From Lachnospira rogosae (GTDB lineage: Bacteria; Bacillota; Clostridia; Lachnospirales; Lachnospiraceae): a stretch of DNA of 64,000 nucleotides. Location: assembly GCF_040096455.1 (NCBI RefSeq), contig NZ_JBBMER010000010.1:1-64000 (forward strand), in the 5' to 3' direction. Below, one piece after another: positions 8,092-17,434 of this stretch; the first letter of the stretch is position 1; each line of letters begins with the position of its first letter. A program made the translations under genes and the position numbers. The notes under the pieces were generated by a model. That model was not told the origin of the DNA, did no database searches, and was given only the letters and a program-made list of their open reading frames with translations.

Positions 8092-10179
8092 ATGGAAAAG
8101 TTTGGAAAAGTAATTGTTAAACTCAGAATTCCAATTCTTATTCTGAGTTTCCTGCTTCTTATTCCATCTGCAATCGGATACTTTAATACAAGAGTTAATT
8201 ACGATATTCTGTATTATCTTCCGAATGAGATAGAGACTATGCAGGGTCAGGACATTCTTATGGATGACTTCAATAAGGGTGCATACGCGATGGTCGTTGT
8301 CCAGAATATGGATACGAAGTCTACTGACAGACTTATTAAGAAGGTAGAGAATGTAGACCACGTTGCACAGGTTATTTCTTACACAGGAATAGTTGGTGAA
8401 GATGTTCCATCTGAGATTGTTCCATCAAAATTCAGAAAGTATTTCGAGAATGACAGCACAGATACAACTTTATTTGCAATATTCTTCGATAATACAACTT
8501 CAAGTGATGATACTATGAATGCTATCATACAGATAAGAGAGCAGACAGAGGGTCAGGCCTTTATAAGTGGTATGTCAGCAGTAGTTACGGATACTAAGAA
8601 TCTTTCGGAGAAAGAGACACCACTTTATGTACTTATAGCAGTAGTTCTTGTATGTATCGTGCTTGCTATATTTATGGATTCATTTCTTGTACCAGTATTC
8701 TTTATGATAAGTATAGGAATGGCAATTGTATACAACCTGGGTTCTAACATTTTATTAGGTGAGGTTTCATATATAACTAAAGCTCTTGCGGCTGTACTTC
8801 AGTTAGGTGTTACACTGGATTATTCAATCTTCTTATGGCACAGCTACAAGGAAATGAAGGAAATATATCCGGATGACCACAAGGAAGCGATGGCAGTTGC
8901 CATTAGTAATACACTTACATCCGTAGTTGGTTCTTCTATAACAACAGTTGCAGGTTTCATTGCACTTTGCTTTATGAGCTTCACACTTGGTCTTGACCTT
9001 GGTATCGTTATGGCAAAGGGTGTTGTATTCGGTGTTATCGGTTGTGTAACAATCCTTCCATCATTGATACTTACATTTGACAGGGCATTAGAGAAGACAA
9101 TGCATCGTGAGATTATGCCAAACTTCGATAAGCTTGCTACATTTATAGTAAACCACTCATGGATATTTGTAATTGTCTTTGTTGTATTATTAGGACCTGC
9201 TATATATGGACAGAATCATACATCAGTATATTATGATTTGTCTGATACACTTCCAGATGACCTTGCCTGCTCACAGGCTAATAAGAAGCTGGAAGAAAAC
9301 TTTGATATGAATTCAATCTATATGATACTTGCTGACTCTAGTATGTCTACAGATACAGCTAACGAAATGCTTGATAAGTTAGGTGATGTAGACGGTGTAC
9401 AGTTCGCACTCGGACTTGACACAGCACTTAAGTCTGGTATTCCACAGGAATTCTTACCGGCTAAGACAGTATCAGAGCTTAAGGGTGAAGATTATCAGAT
9501 AATGATGATTGCTACAGATTACAAAATAGCATCAGATGAAATTAACAATCAGATTAGTAAGGTGAATGATATTGTAAAGTCTTACGATTCTAAGGCAATG
9601 GTAGTTGGTGAAGCTCCTTGTACCAAGGATCTTATCACTATAACAGATAAGGACTTTAAGACAGTCAGTGCGGTATCGATAGTAGCTATATTTGTTATTA
9701 TCCTGTTCGTACTTAAATCAATATCGCTTCCAATTATACTTGTTTCAGCAATCGAATTTGCTATATTTGTTAATATGGGTATTCCATATTTTACGCATAC
9801 ACAGATACCATTTATTGCATCAGTAGTTATCGGTACTATCCAGCTTGGTGCAACAGTCGATTATGCTATTCTTATGACAACAAGATATAAGAAGGAAAGA
9901 AGCCAGGGATACGCTAAGAAGGAAGCAATTCAGATAGCTCTTTCAACATCAATACCATCAATTATTGTTAGTGCACTTGGTTTCTTTGCCGCAACATTTG
10001 GTGTTGGATGTATAGCTTCAGTTGATATGATTGGTTCGCTTTGTACACTTATGGCACGTGGTGCAATTATAAGTATGTTCGTAGTTATCTTCATACTTCC
10101 ATCATTGTTTGTATTATGTGATAAGCTCATTATCAATACAAGTATAGGATTTAAGCCTAAGAAGAATCAGGATATGTAA
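8092..10179 (+). CDS. MMPL/RND-family membrane exporter
   Basis: 695-aa transporter of the MMPL branch of the RND superfamily. The plan is one N-terminal membrane helix (about 15-31), an outside domain, five helices (about 178-330), a seventh helix near 355-372, a second outside domain and five final helices (about 535-690). The paired membrane aspartates that carry protons in RND pumps are seen in LGVTLDYSIF and LGATVDYAIL. I place the start at ATG 8092 because GAGG lies 6 nt upstream; an ATG at 8080 overlaps that site. A heptad-repeat lipoprotein follows 87 nt later and a TetR gene is divergent. The cargo is unknown; hydrophobic molecules or lipids are usual for the family. Confidence 0.92.
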   Translation: MEKFGKVIVKLRIPILILSFLLLIPSAIGYFNTRVNYDILYYLPNEIETMQGQDILMDDFNKGAYAMVVVQNMDTKSTDRLIKKVENVDHVAQVISYTGIVGEDVPSEIVPSKFRKYFENDSTDTTLFAIFFDNTTSSDDTMNAIIQIREQTEGQAFISGMSAVVTDTKNLSEKETPLYVLIAVVLVCIVLAIFMDSFLVPVFFMISIGMAIVYNLGSNILLGEVSYITKALAAVLQLGVTLDYSIFLWHSYKEMKEIYPDDHKEAMAVAISNTLTSVVGSSITTVAGFIALCFMSFTLGLDLGIVMAKGVVFGVIGCVTILPSLILTFDRALEKTMHREIMPNFDKLATFIVNHSWIFVIVFVVLLGPAIYGQNHTSVYYDLSDTLPDDLACSQANKKLEENFDMNSIYMILADSSMSTDTANEMLDKLGDVDGVQFALGLDTALKSGIPQEFLPAKTVSELKGEDYQIMMIATDYKIASDEINNQISKVNDIVKSYDSKAMVVGEAPCTKDLITITDKDFKTVSAVSIVAIFVIILFVLKSISLPIILVSAIEFAIFVNMGIPYFTHTQIPFIASVVIGTIQLGATVDYAILMTTRYKKERSQGYAKKEAIQIALSTSIPSIIVSALGFFAATFGVGCIASVDMIGSLCTLMARGAIISMFVVIFILPSLFVLCDKLIINTSIGFKPKKNQDM

Positions 10180-10266
10180 TCAGAAAGATGTATGAACGGG
10201 TCAAAGGTGTATATGCCGTAACAGATATAAGAATATATCAGGAAGTAAGAAAATGGAGGAATAGTT

Positions 10267-12633
10267 ATGGTTAAGAAGACTTTATTTAAATATAGTTCAG
10301 TATTATTAAGTGTTGTTCTTATTGCTTCAACACTTACAGGCTGTGGCACTAGCACAGCATATAATCAGACAGGCAGTGAGGTTGCAATAAGCAGTGAGGC
10401 TGCTTCTAATACAGAGAATATTATAACAAATGCTATTAAGAACGAGCTTTCAATATCAAATACAAGTACATTAAAGACAAATACAAGAGACGAGATGGTA
10501 TATGTATTTGATAAGGCAGACGGAACTCAGGATCACGTTCTTGTAACAGAAAAGGTTACTGATTCTAAGGGCGAAACAACAACTAACCAGAGCACATCTG
10601 ATAAGACTGCTCCTGTTTCAATAAAGGTTACTTACAAGTTAAATGGTGTTGAAACTAAGCCAGAAGATATGATTGGCAAGAGTGGTAAGGTTACTATCAG
10701 ATATGACTATACTAACAATGAGAAGAAGAATATAACAGTTAATGGAAAGTCACAGACAGCTTATGTTCCATTTACTATGATTACAGGAACACTTCTTCCA
10801 ACAGATAAGTTCAGTAATGTAGAAGTTACTAACGGCAAGGTAAGCAAGGTTGGCGATAATATCATTGCACTTGGTATGGCTATGCCAGGCTTAAAGGATA
10901 CTTTAAACCTTAAGTTTGATGGTGAAAGCCTTGATATGGATATTCCAGAATACTTTGAAATATCAGCAGATGTAGAGGATTTCGAGCTTGATATGTCTAT
11001 GTCAGTTGCTACAACAAGCACACTTAATGATATAGATACAGATGATTTCTCACTTGCTAAGCTTGAAGATAAGATGAATGAGCTTCAGTCAGCAGCTGAC
11101 CAGCTTACAGATGGAACAGTTACTCTCCAGAATGGTACACAGACACTTTCTGACAGTATTCCAGCACTTACAGATGGCGTGAACCAGTTAAATGATGGTG
11201 CAAGCCAGCTTAAAGATGGTATCTATGCTTATACAGATGGTGCTACAGCTCTGGCAGCAGGTGCAGGACAGCTTAAGGATGGTATCAGTGCATACACAGC
11301 AGGAGCTAACCAGCTTGGTGCAGGTGCAGGACAGTTACAGTCAGGTTTAAAGACTTATACTGATGGTGTAGGAGCACTTAATGCAGGTTCAGGCACATTA
11401 CAGAGTGGTCTTTCAACATATACAGGCGGTGTTGCCAGTGCGGCAGCAGGTGCAGTTTCATTACAGACAGGTTTAAAGGCTTATACAGATGGTGTTGCTA
11501 GTGCAGAGGCAGGAGCTTCACAATTAAATGAAGGAATAAAGAGCATTAAGACAGCACTTATTGGAAATGTTGTTAAGGAACTTGCAGCTAATTCAACAGC
11601 TTATAAGATGAATTCTGTAGCAGACTCAACAGGAAAGACTGTTATGGAGCAGGCAGCTGATTTACAGAAATTAGGAACAGCATTAGGCCTTAGTGATGTA
11701 ACTATAGCAACAGACCTTAGTAATCTGGGCAAGAAGAGCAGTAGTGAGGCAGCAACAGATATATCGACTTATTTTGTAAAGTATCTTACAGCTTATACAA
11801 CTAATATAATAACAGAGACATATACAGAAGCTGTGACAAGCGGTAAGCCATATACTCCACAGGTATCACAGGCTGGTTCAAAGGATTATGTATATGCTAA
11901 CCAGTTAGGACTTCTTATTAAGGCTGCTGGTAATATAGGTGCTTCAAGTGCATTAGATGCAGTTGTTAGCAATCTTAGCAATAATGAAACTATTAATGCA
12001 GCATTAAAGCAGCTTACAGATGGAAGCCAGTCATTAACAGACGGACTTGGTGAACTTGTTAAGAATAACGATACACTTAACGCAGGTGCATCACAGCTTA
12101 ATGCAGGACTTGCACAGCTTAGTGGTAACAATGATACACTTAATGGTGGTATAGCACAGATAAGTGCAGGACTTGCACAGCTTAGCGATAACAATGATAC
12201 ACTTAATGGTGGTATAGCACAGATAAGCGCAGGACTTGCACAGCTTAACGACAATAATGATACACTTAACGGTGGTATTGAACAGATTGCAGGCGGTTTC
12301 AGCACACTTAATTCTAACAACGAAGCTTTAAGAAGTGGTTCTACACAGCTTGCTGATGGAACATCAACACTTAAGTCATCTTCTGTAACTTTAGCAGATG
12401 GTGTAACACAGCTTAATGATGGTGCTATAACACTTAAAGATGGTATGGCAGAATTCAATGAGACAGGTATTAAAGCTATTACAAGTCTTGTTGGTGATGA
12501 TGCTGATACAGCAGTAGATACAATCAAGGAAGTAATCAGGCTTGGTCAGAATTACAACACATTCCTTGGTAAATCAGATGGTAAGGACAATTCAGTAACA
12601 TTTATATATAAGACAGCTGAATTAACTAAATAA
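10267..12633 (+). CDS. Lipoprotein with YhgE/Pip-type LxxG heptad repeats
   Basis: 788-aa exported lipoprotein. The signal peptide ends in the lipobox LTGC with the lipidated cysteine at residue 26. Residues about 270-780 consist largely of 7-residue units of type QLxxGxx (for example QLNDGASQLKDG), the repeat found in YhgE/Pip proteins and in proteins beside MMPL pumps. Such repeats are expected to form long helical rods. A non-repetitive insert of about 135 residues interrupts them. In related species the heptad segment is often fused to the pump; here it is a separate lipid-anchored protein. GGAGG lies 9 nt before the ATG. It probably works with the MMPL protein outside the membrane, which is inference from context. 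Confidence 0.85.
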   Translation: MVKKTLFKYSSVLLSVVLIASTLTGCGTSTAYNQTGSEVAISSEAASNTENIITNAIKNELSISNTSTLKTNTRDEMVYVFDKADGTQDHVLVTEKVTDSKGETTTNQSTSDKTAPVSIKVTYKLNGVETKPEDMIGKSGKVTIRYDYTNNEKKNITVNGKSQTAYVPFTMITGTLLPTDKFSNVEVTNGKVSKVGDNIIALGMAMPGLKDTLNLKFDGESLDMDIPEYFEISADVEDFELDMSMSVATTSTLNDIDTDDFSLAKLEDKMNELQSAADQLTDGTVTLQNGTQTLSDSIPALTDGVNQLNDGASQLKDGIYAYTDGATALAAGAGQLKDGISAYTAGANQLGAGAGQLQSGLKTYTDGVGALNAGSGTLQSGLSTYTGGVASAAAGAVSLQTGLKAYTDGVASAEAGASQLNEGIKSIKTALIGNVVKELAANSTAYKMNSVADSTGKTVMEQAADLQKLGTALGLSDVTIATDLSNLGKKSSSEAATDISTYFVKYLTAYTTNIITETYTEAVTSGKPYTPQVSQAGSKDYVYANQLGLLIKAAGNIGASSALDAVVSNLSNNETINAALKQLTDGSQSLTDGLGELVKNNDTLNAGASQLNAGLAQLSGNNDTLNGGIAQISAGLAQLSDNNDTLNGGIAQISAGLAQLNDNNDTLNGGIEQIAGGFSTLNSNNEALRSGSTQLADGTSTLKSSSVTLADGVTQLNDGAITLKDGMAEFNETGIKAITSLVGDDADTAVDTIKEVIRLGQNYNTFLGKSDGKDNSVTFIYKTAELTK
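12064..12300 (+). repeat. 63-bp coding repeats, about four units
   Basis: Near-identical units recur with an exact 63-bp step; the anchor GATACACTT starts at 12070, 12133, 12196 and 12259. They encode NNDTLNGGIAQISAGLAQL-type 21-residue blocks, that is, three heptads each, within the lipoprotein. Recent copying is likely. Confidence 0.88.
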
Positions 12634-12704
12634 GCTTACTTTTCCAAAACTCTCATATATAAATTATGCCGGCCAGGTCGGCGGAAAGATTAATAATCTT
12701 TCAA

Positions 12705-12741
12705 AAAATCCCCACAGAAGTTCATATCTGTGGGGATTTTA
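12705..12741. terminator. Bidirectional terminator
   Basis: AAAATCCCCACAGA and TCTGTGGGGATTTT form a strong hairpin around an 8-nt loop, with A and T tracts on either side. It serves the convergent lipoprotein and marR genes. A small palindrome, GAAAGATTAATAATCTTTC, precedes it. Confidence 0.88.
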
Positions 12742-12821
12742 CTATGCAGTCAGTGTGTTATAGGTTACGCTGTTAGACAGCATAGCTATATGTTAATATA
12801 ATTACATAGACATTATAAATG

Positions 12822-13259
12822 CTATGATATGCTTTTAAAATAATCTTCAAGCCTTGTAAATGTCTTAATAAGTACAGCTGCTTCATCTTCGCTTAAATCG
12901 TCAGTAATATGTTTAATCATATCCTGATGAAATTTCATATGGTGAGTGTATGCCGCATTACCCTTTGGTGTGAGGGAAGCATATACGACACGGCGGTCTT
13001 CTTCACTTCTTGTCCTTATTACATATCCCTTTTTAACAAGTCCGTTAATGCCGACTGTAAGAGTTCCCATAGTCACGCCTAAGGCCTTGGATATTGTTCC
13101 CATAGTGCGTGGCTCTTTAATTCCGATAGCTTCAATTATGTGCATATCAGTAACTGTGATGTCAGAAAATTCATCTGTAATTAAAGCCTTTTCTTCAATG
13201 TTCATTATATCATTGAATAAAGTTACTAAAATAGAGTTCAATGATTCGTAAATGTCCAT
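12822..13259 (-). CDS. MarR-family regulator
   Basis: 145-aa winged-helix regulator. The DNA-binding part is visible as TMGTISKALGVTMGTLTVGINGL followed by the wing GYVIRTRSEEDRRVVYASLT, which are standard MarR features; the flanking helices serve dimerisation. Its layout resembles FabT-like regulators, but no fatty acid genes are near. The upstream gap of 240 bp to the sugar kinase holds a small hairpin AAATACtgcgGTATTT and TTGACA at 13410-13415, perhaps the kinase promoter. The target is unknown. Confidence 0.88.
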   Translation of the reverse strand: MDIYESLNSILVTLFNDIMNIEEKALITDEFSDITVTDMHIIEAIGIKEPRTMGTISKALGVTMGTLTVGINGLVKKGYVIRTRSEEDRRVVYASLTPKGNAAYTHHMKFHQDMIKHITDDLSEDEAAVLIKTFTRLEDYFKSIS

Positions 13260-13499
13260 AGGTATTACTTTCCTCGCTTCAAAATATTTTTAATTATACA
13301 ATGAAATGGTGTGTTAATGCAACAAAATACTGCGGTATTTATGAGTTAATGCGTTAAATACAATTTGCAATTTTATAGGATAAGTAGTATCATTAAATGG
13401 AGTATTATTTTGACAATATAGAGCAATAAAAGTACAGATTATTGCCATAAAATATTACTTAATATCAGGTTTAAAGTTTAATGATAGATGGAGGCACGT

Positions 13500-14516
13500 A
13501 TGAAGTTCATAGCAATTGGCGAATTGATGTTAAGATTGTCACCACCTAACTATGAGAAGATAGTTACAACCCACAATTTCATAGTTAACTATGGTGGAGC
13601 AGAAGCCAACGTAGCAGTTTCACTCGCTAACCTTGGTGTAGATTCAACATTTTTTACAGTATTACCTAACACAGACCTTGGTAAGTCTTGTATCAACTAC
13701 CTTAAGGCTAATGATGTACACACTAAGCACATTATCAAGTCTGACGGAAGAATGGGACTTTATTACCTTGAAGAAGGTGTTTCAGTAAGACCTTCACAGG
13801 TAATATATGATAGAGGAAGCTCAGCATTTGCTGAATATGATTATAAGGATGTAGATTTTGAGAACATCTTAAAGGATTATGACTGGTTACATTTAAGTGG
13901 CATCACACCAGCTCTTTCATATAACTGCCGTCGTCTTATAGATAAGGCTATCAAGGCAGCTAAGAAGCTTGGACTTACGGTAAGCTTTGATCCTAATTTC
14001 AGAAGTACATTATGGTCTTTTGAAACAGCAAGGGATGTACTCAGCAGATATCTTCCATATGTAGATGTACTTATAGGTATTGAGCCTATCCATGTATACA
14101 ATGCAGATGGTACAGATGTTAAGGACGGCCTTACTATGGATCCATCATTTGAGGATATGGACAGAGTATTCAAGGCTATTGATGAGCAGTACCATATGAA
14201 AGCAATTGCAAGAACAGTACGTTATGTTCATTCAGGAAGTAATAACTCTCTTAAGGCTTTCTACTATGCTGACGGAAAGACTTACGAAAGCAAGACACTC
14301 AATTTTGAGATTGTTGACCGTGTTGGTGGTGGAGATGCATTCTCTTCTGGTCTTATCTATGCTCTTATGCAGAATGACTGGAAGCACGAAGATATCGTCA
14401 ATTTCGCAGTAGCTTCTTCAGTAATGAAGCACGCTATCCGCGGCGATACTAACATCACAAGCGTTGACCAGATTAAGCGACTTATGAATAATGCTTCATT
14501 TGATGTGCAGAGATAA
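13500..14516 (+). CDS. kdgK: PfkB-family sugar kinase, probably 2-keto-3-deoxygluconate kinase
   Basis: 338-aa ribokinase-family enzyme. N-terminal IAIGELMLRLSPPNYEKI and the NYGGAEANVAVSLANLG motif are typical of KDG kinases, which phosphorylate 2-keto-3-deoxygluconate from uronate or pectin breakdown. The C-terminal PfkB signature DRVGGGDAFSSG holds the catalytic aspartate. The start ATG 13500 is set by GGAGG six nt upstream; the ATG at 13488 is part of that site. It stands alone between terminators, without an aldolase beside it, so the substrate is a family-level inference. Confidence 0.82.
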   Translation: MKFIAIGELMLRLSPPNYEKIVTTHNFIVNYGGAEANVAVSLANLGVDSTFFTVLPNTDLGKSCINYLKANDVHTKHIIKSDGRMGLYYLEEGVSVRPSQVIYDRGSSAFAEYDYKDVDFENILKDYDWLHLSGITPALSYNCRRLIDKAIKAAKKLGLTVSFDPNFRSTLWSFETARDVLSRYLPYVDVLIGIEPIHVYNADGTDVKDGLTMDPSFEDMDRVFKAIDEQYHMKAIARTVRYVHSGSNNSLKAFYYADGKTYESKTLNFEIVDRVGGGDAFSSGLIYALMQNDWKHEDIVNFAVASSVMKHAIRGDTNITSVDQIKRLMNNASFDVQR

Positions 14517-14537
14517 TAAGCGTAGGTCATACAGAAG

Positions 14538-14590
14538 GAAGGTCTAAGGAAAATCAGTACTTGAATAATGATTTTCCCTAGACCTTCTTC
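14538..14590 (+). terminator. Hairpin after kdgK
   Basis: Arms of 19 nt (14538-14556 and 14569-14587) pair almost perfectly. The following T tract is short, so termination strength is uncertain. Confidence 0.65.
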
Positions 14591-14638
14591 ATATGAGATT
14601 AATAACAGATAGATTATGGTTAATATACCGGAGGATAT

Positions 14639-16102
14639 ATGAAAAAAATAAAAGAACTTATGCCGGAGGCATATGATTTTAATGGAAAGCTTTCATTAAA
14701 ACAGGCGATACCACTTGGACTTCAGCACGTTATGGCGATGTTTGTAGGAAATCTTACACCGTTGCTTATTATTACAGGAGCCTGTGGTATTGGAGCAGGA
14801 AGTGAGTATGCATCTATTCAGGTTGCACTTTTACAGAATGCTATGATTATAGCTGGTATTGTAACACTTATACAGTTGTTTTCAATTGGACCTGTTGGAG
14901 GCAAGGTGCCTATTATTATGGGTACAAGCTCTGGATTTATCGGAGTATTCAGCAGTATAACAAAGGTTATGGGAGGCGGAGTATTAGCCTATGGTGCAAT
15001 TATGGGAGCATCCATTATAGGTGGTCTTTTTGAAACTGTGCTTGGTGCATTTATTAAGCCTTTAAGAAGATTTTTCCCATCAGTTGTAACAGGAACTGTT
15101 GTGCTTTCTATTGGACTGTCACTTATTTCTGTTGGTATCAATTCATTCGGTGGTGGAAACGGGGCTAAAGACTTTGGCTCATTAGAGAATCTGTTTCTGG
15201 CGTTTGTTGTGCTTATTGTTATATTATTCGTTAAGCACTGGACAAAGGGATATCTTAGTTCATCATCTATACTGATTGGAATTATAGTTGGTTATATTGT
15301 AGCAGCTATTATGGGCTGTGTGCTTCCACATACAGCAGTTAATGCTGAGGGAGTTGAATATACTAAGTCATGGGTACTTAACTGGAATAAGGTTGCAGAA
15401 GCTAAGTGGATTGCGATTCCTAAGTTCATGCCAGTTAAGCCAGTGTTTGACTTAAGAGCAATACTTCCTGTGCTTGTTATGTTTGTTGTAACAGCAGTAG
15501 AAACTGTTGGAGATATATCAGGTGTTATGGTCGGTGGAGTAGGAAGAGAAGCGACAGATAAAGAACTTTCAGGCGGAGTTATGTGTGATGGTTTAGGTTC
15601 ATCGCTTGCAGCACTTTTCGGTGTGCTTCCTAATACATCATTCAGCCAGAATGTTGGCCTTGTTGCAATGACTAAGGTTGTTAACAGAATTGCACTTGCA
15701 TCTGGTGCTGTATTCCTTATATTATGTGGTCTTATTCCTAAGCTTGGAGCATTAATATCAATCATGCCACAGTCAGTACTTGGTGGTGCGGCAGTTATGA
15801 TGTTCTCATCAATTATTGTAAGTGGTATCCAGCTTATCACTAAGGAGCCGCTTGATGCAAGAAGGCTTTCTATTGTATCGGTTGCACTTGGTGTAGGCTA
15901 TGGTATGGGTGTAAGCCCTGCAATCCTTGCACATACACCACAGGCAGTACAGCTTATGTTTGGTGAGTCTGGTATTGTTCCAGCAGCATTTGTAGCAATA
16001 TTACTTAACATAATTCTTCCTAAGGATAAAGCTGAGGAAACGGTTAAAGAAGTTGTTTCAGAAGAAGCAGCAACAATAAAGGAAAAGGCTGTAACTAAAT
16101 AA
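14639..16102 (+). CDS. Xanthine/uracil permease (NCS2 family)
   Basis: 487-aa membrane symporter with about 14 helices. The opening LGLQHVMAMFVGNLTPLLI and the NAT signature QNVGLVAMTKVVNR (about residues 335-348) place it among PbuX/XanQ-type purine carriers. It would bring xanthine or uric acid into the cell with a cation. GGAGG stands 7 nt before the ATG. I see no purine riboswitch in the 120-bp leader. The convergent neighbour belongs to molybdenum cofactor handling and molybdenum hydroxylase genes lie 4.6 kb away, which supports purine use. Confidence 0.9.
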   Translation: MKKIKELMPEAYDFNGKLSLKQAIPLGLQHVMAMFVGNLTPLLIITGACGIGAGSEYASIQVALLQNAMIIAGIVTLIQLFSIGPVGGKVPIIMGTSSGFIGVFSSITKVMGGGVLAYGAIMGASIIGGLFETVLGAFIKPLRRFFPSVVTGTVVLSIGLSLISVGINSFGGGNGAKDFGSLENLFLAFVVLIVILFVKHWTKGYLSSSSILIGIIVGYIVAAIMGCVLPHTAVNAEGVEYTKSWVLNWNKVAEAKWIAIPKFMPVKPVFDLRAILPVLVMFVVTAVETVGDISGVMVGGVGREATDKELSGGVMCDGLGSSLAALFGVLPNTSFSQNVGLVAMTKVVNRIALASGAVFLILCGLIPKLGALISIMPQSVLGGAAVMMFSSIIVSGIQLITKEPLDARRLSIVSVALGVGYGMGVSPAILAHTPQAVQLMFGESGIVPAAFVAILLNIILPKDKAEETVKEVVSEEAATIKEKAVTK

Positions 16103-16112
16103 GGTACAGCAA

Positions 16113-17342
16113 TTAGCGAAGATACCGGGAAAGACGAATAAGGTCATCAGGAGTATCAATATCATATAATTCATATTCATCCTGTGCAGGAACTAAAACA
16201 ACCTGTGCAGGATGTTTTTTTGCAATAAAGCCGCCACCCTTGCCCTGTGGAAGATTCATCAGTTCATCATAATATCTGGCTGGGAATATTACAGGAGAAC
16301 CAGGAGTTCCATTAAAAGCAAGACGGCATATCTTACTATTATTATTGAAATAATTATTATTGGCATTGCTGGATTTATCTGTGCTGTTACAAGCAAAATA
16401 ACTGCTGTTGTAGTAAATAAATAAAAGGCACAGCAGCTGAAGGCTTGTCTTAGTGATAAGCGGCTGGTCTGATGGAAGAAATAATATCCCTTGGGTGCAG
16501 CAGCTTTTGTGTCTGTTAGTTTCCTTTAGAATACGTGAAACACCAAGACGTACCATATCATTTCTGTAAGGCATACTGTGTTTTATGCAATGTATATGTT
16601 CCTGTTCACATATCTGTACAAGCTCATCATGCCGGGTTACAGCAAGAGTTTCATAAAAGTCTGCGAAACGACTTATATTTATTGTATTTTCAAAGAGAGT
16701 GTTGTTGTTGAAGGAGGCTAAAAGCTTATTTGTACCGAATCTTTTTGACATACCGGATGCCATAATAATGCACGAAATAGAGCTGAAGGTATTATCAATA
16801 TCGATTAAAAGTACATCAGATCTGCTTTTAATACTGTCAAGAAATTCCGTGGATTGTTTTCTGATGACAGATAATACGCGTGAGTTATCAAGAAGACTTT
16901 TAATGCTCTCCTGAAAAGGTATACAGGAGCTTTCCAGATAACCAAGCTCGTCAATAACAAATACACTATCAGCAGAGGTCATAAGATGCTTCTTAATGGC
17001 AGGGCAGGCGCAGTTAATAAAGCCATCCTCTACGGAGGTCATGTTGTTGCCTTTTTTAGGGGAAACAGGAGTGAGTGTGCGTGGTCTGCCAATCACATAT
17101 TCTTTTCCATCATCTATAAGATTGGATTTAATAACAACTTCTGGTGTGTCTGTTCTGCGGCTTATCAGATAATTGAAATTGAAAAAATCAGACATATCCA
17201 TAGTTTCTTCAAGCTGGTTTAAAATGTTGTTTAACAGATATGATTTGCCACTTCCCCGGTCTCCCGTAATAAAAAGATGTTTTTTATCTGACATCTTAAA
17301 AAATGTAATTACAGCCAAAGCATCTAAATAACAATTATCCAT
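16113..17342 (-). CDS. Fused P-loop NTPase and MocA-type molybdenum cofactor cytidylyltransferase
   Basis: 409-aa two-domain protein. Residues about 20-175 form a P-loop NTPase of the THEP1-like type, with Walker A GDRGSGKS (27-34) and VFVIDELGYLES as Walker B. Residues about 185-409 form a MobA/MocA nucleotidyltransferase, with IIMASGMSKRFGTNKLLA, the metal-binding LPSDQPLI and the late NGTPGSPVIFP. MocA attaches CMP to molybdopterin to make the cofactor of xanthine dehydrogenase-type enzymes. An asparagine-rich insert (about residues 322-345) interrupts the second domain. GAGGTGA lies 13 nt before ATG 17342; a shorter start at the next methionine is possible. It runs toward the purine permease and away from the ABC genes. 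Confidence 0.85.
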   Translation of the reverse strand: MDNCYLDALAVITFFKMSDKKHLFITGDRGSGKSYLLNNILNQLEETMDMSDFFNFNYLISRRTDTPEVVIKSNLIDDGKEYVIGRPRTLTPVSPKKGNNMTSVEDGFINCACPAIKKHLMTSADSVFVIDELGYLESSCIPFQESIKSLLDNSRVLSVIRKQSTEFLDSIKSRSDVLLIDIDNTFSSISCIIMASGMSKRFGTNKLLASFNNNTLFENTINISRFADFYETLAVTRHDELVQICEQEHIHCIKHSMPYRNDMVRLGVSRILKETNRHKSCCTQGILFLPSDQPLITKTSLQLLCLLFIYYNSSYFACNSTDKSSNANNNYFNNNSKICRLAFNGTPGSPVIFPARYYDELMNLPQGKGGGFIAKKHPAQVVLVPAQDEYELYDIDTPDDLIRLSRYLR

Positions 17343-17434
17343 AGAATAAATAAGTCACCTCGTTTCACTAAATGATTTTATAACGTATGTGTGTCTGGTG
17401 AGAATAGACATTTATACGCAGTATAGGTATAGGT

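Noticed and set aside
11886..12527. Long minus-strand frame opposite the heptad-repeat lipoprotein
   Set aside because: It mirrors the coding repeats of the plus strand and gives low-complexity Leu/Ser protein with no ribosome site.
14517..14638. Purine riboswitch before the permease gene
   Set aside because: No three-way junction with the conserved purine-riboswitch loops is present; only a terminator-like hairpin is seen.
15292..15840. Minus-strand frame inside the purine permease gene
   Set aside because: It is the shadow of a well-identified NCS2 permease and shows no domain.
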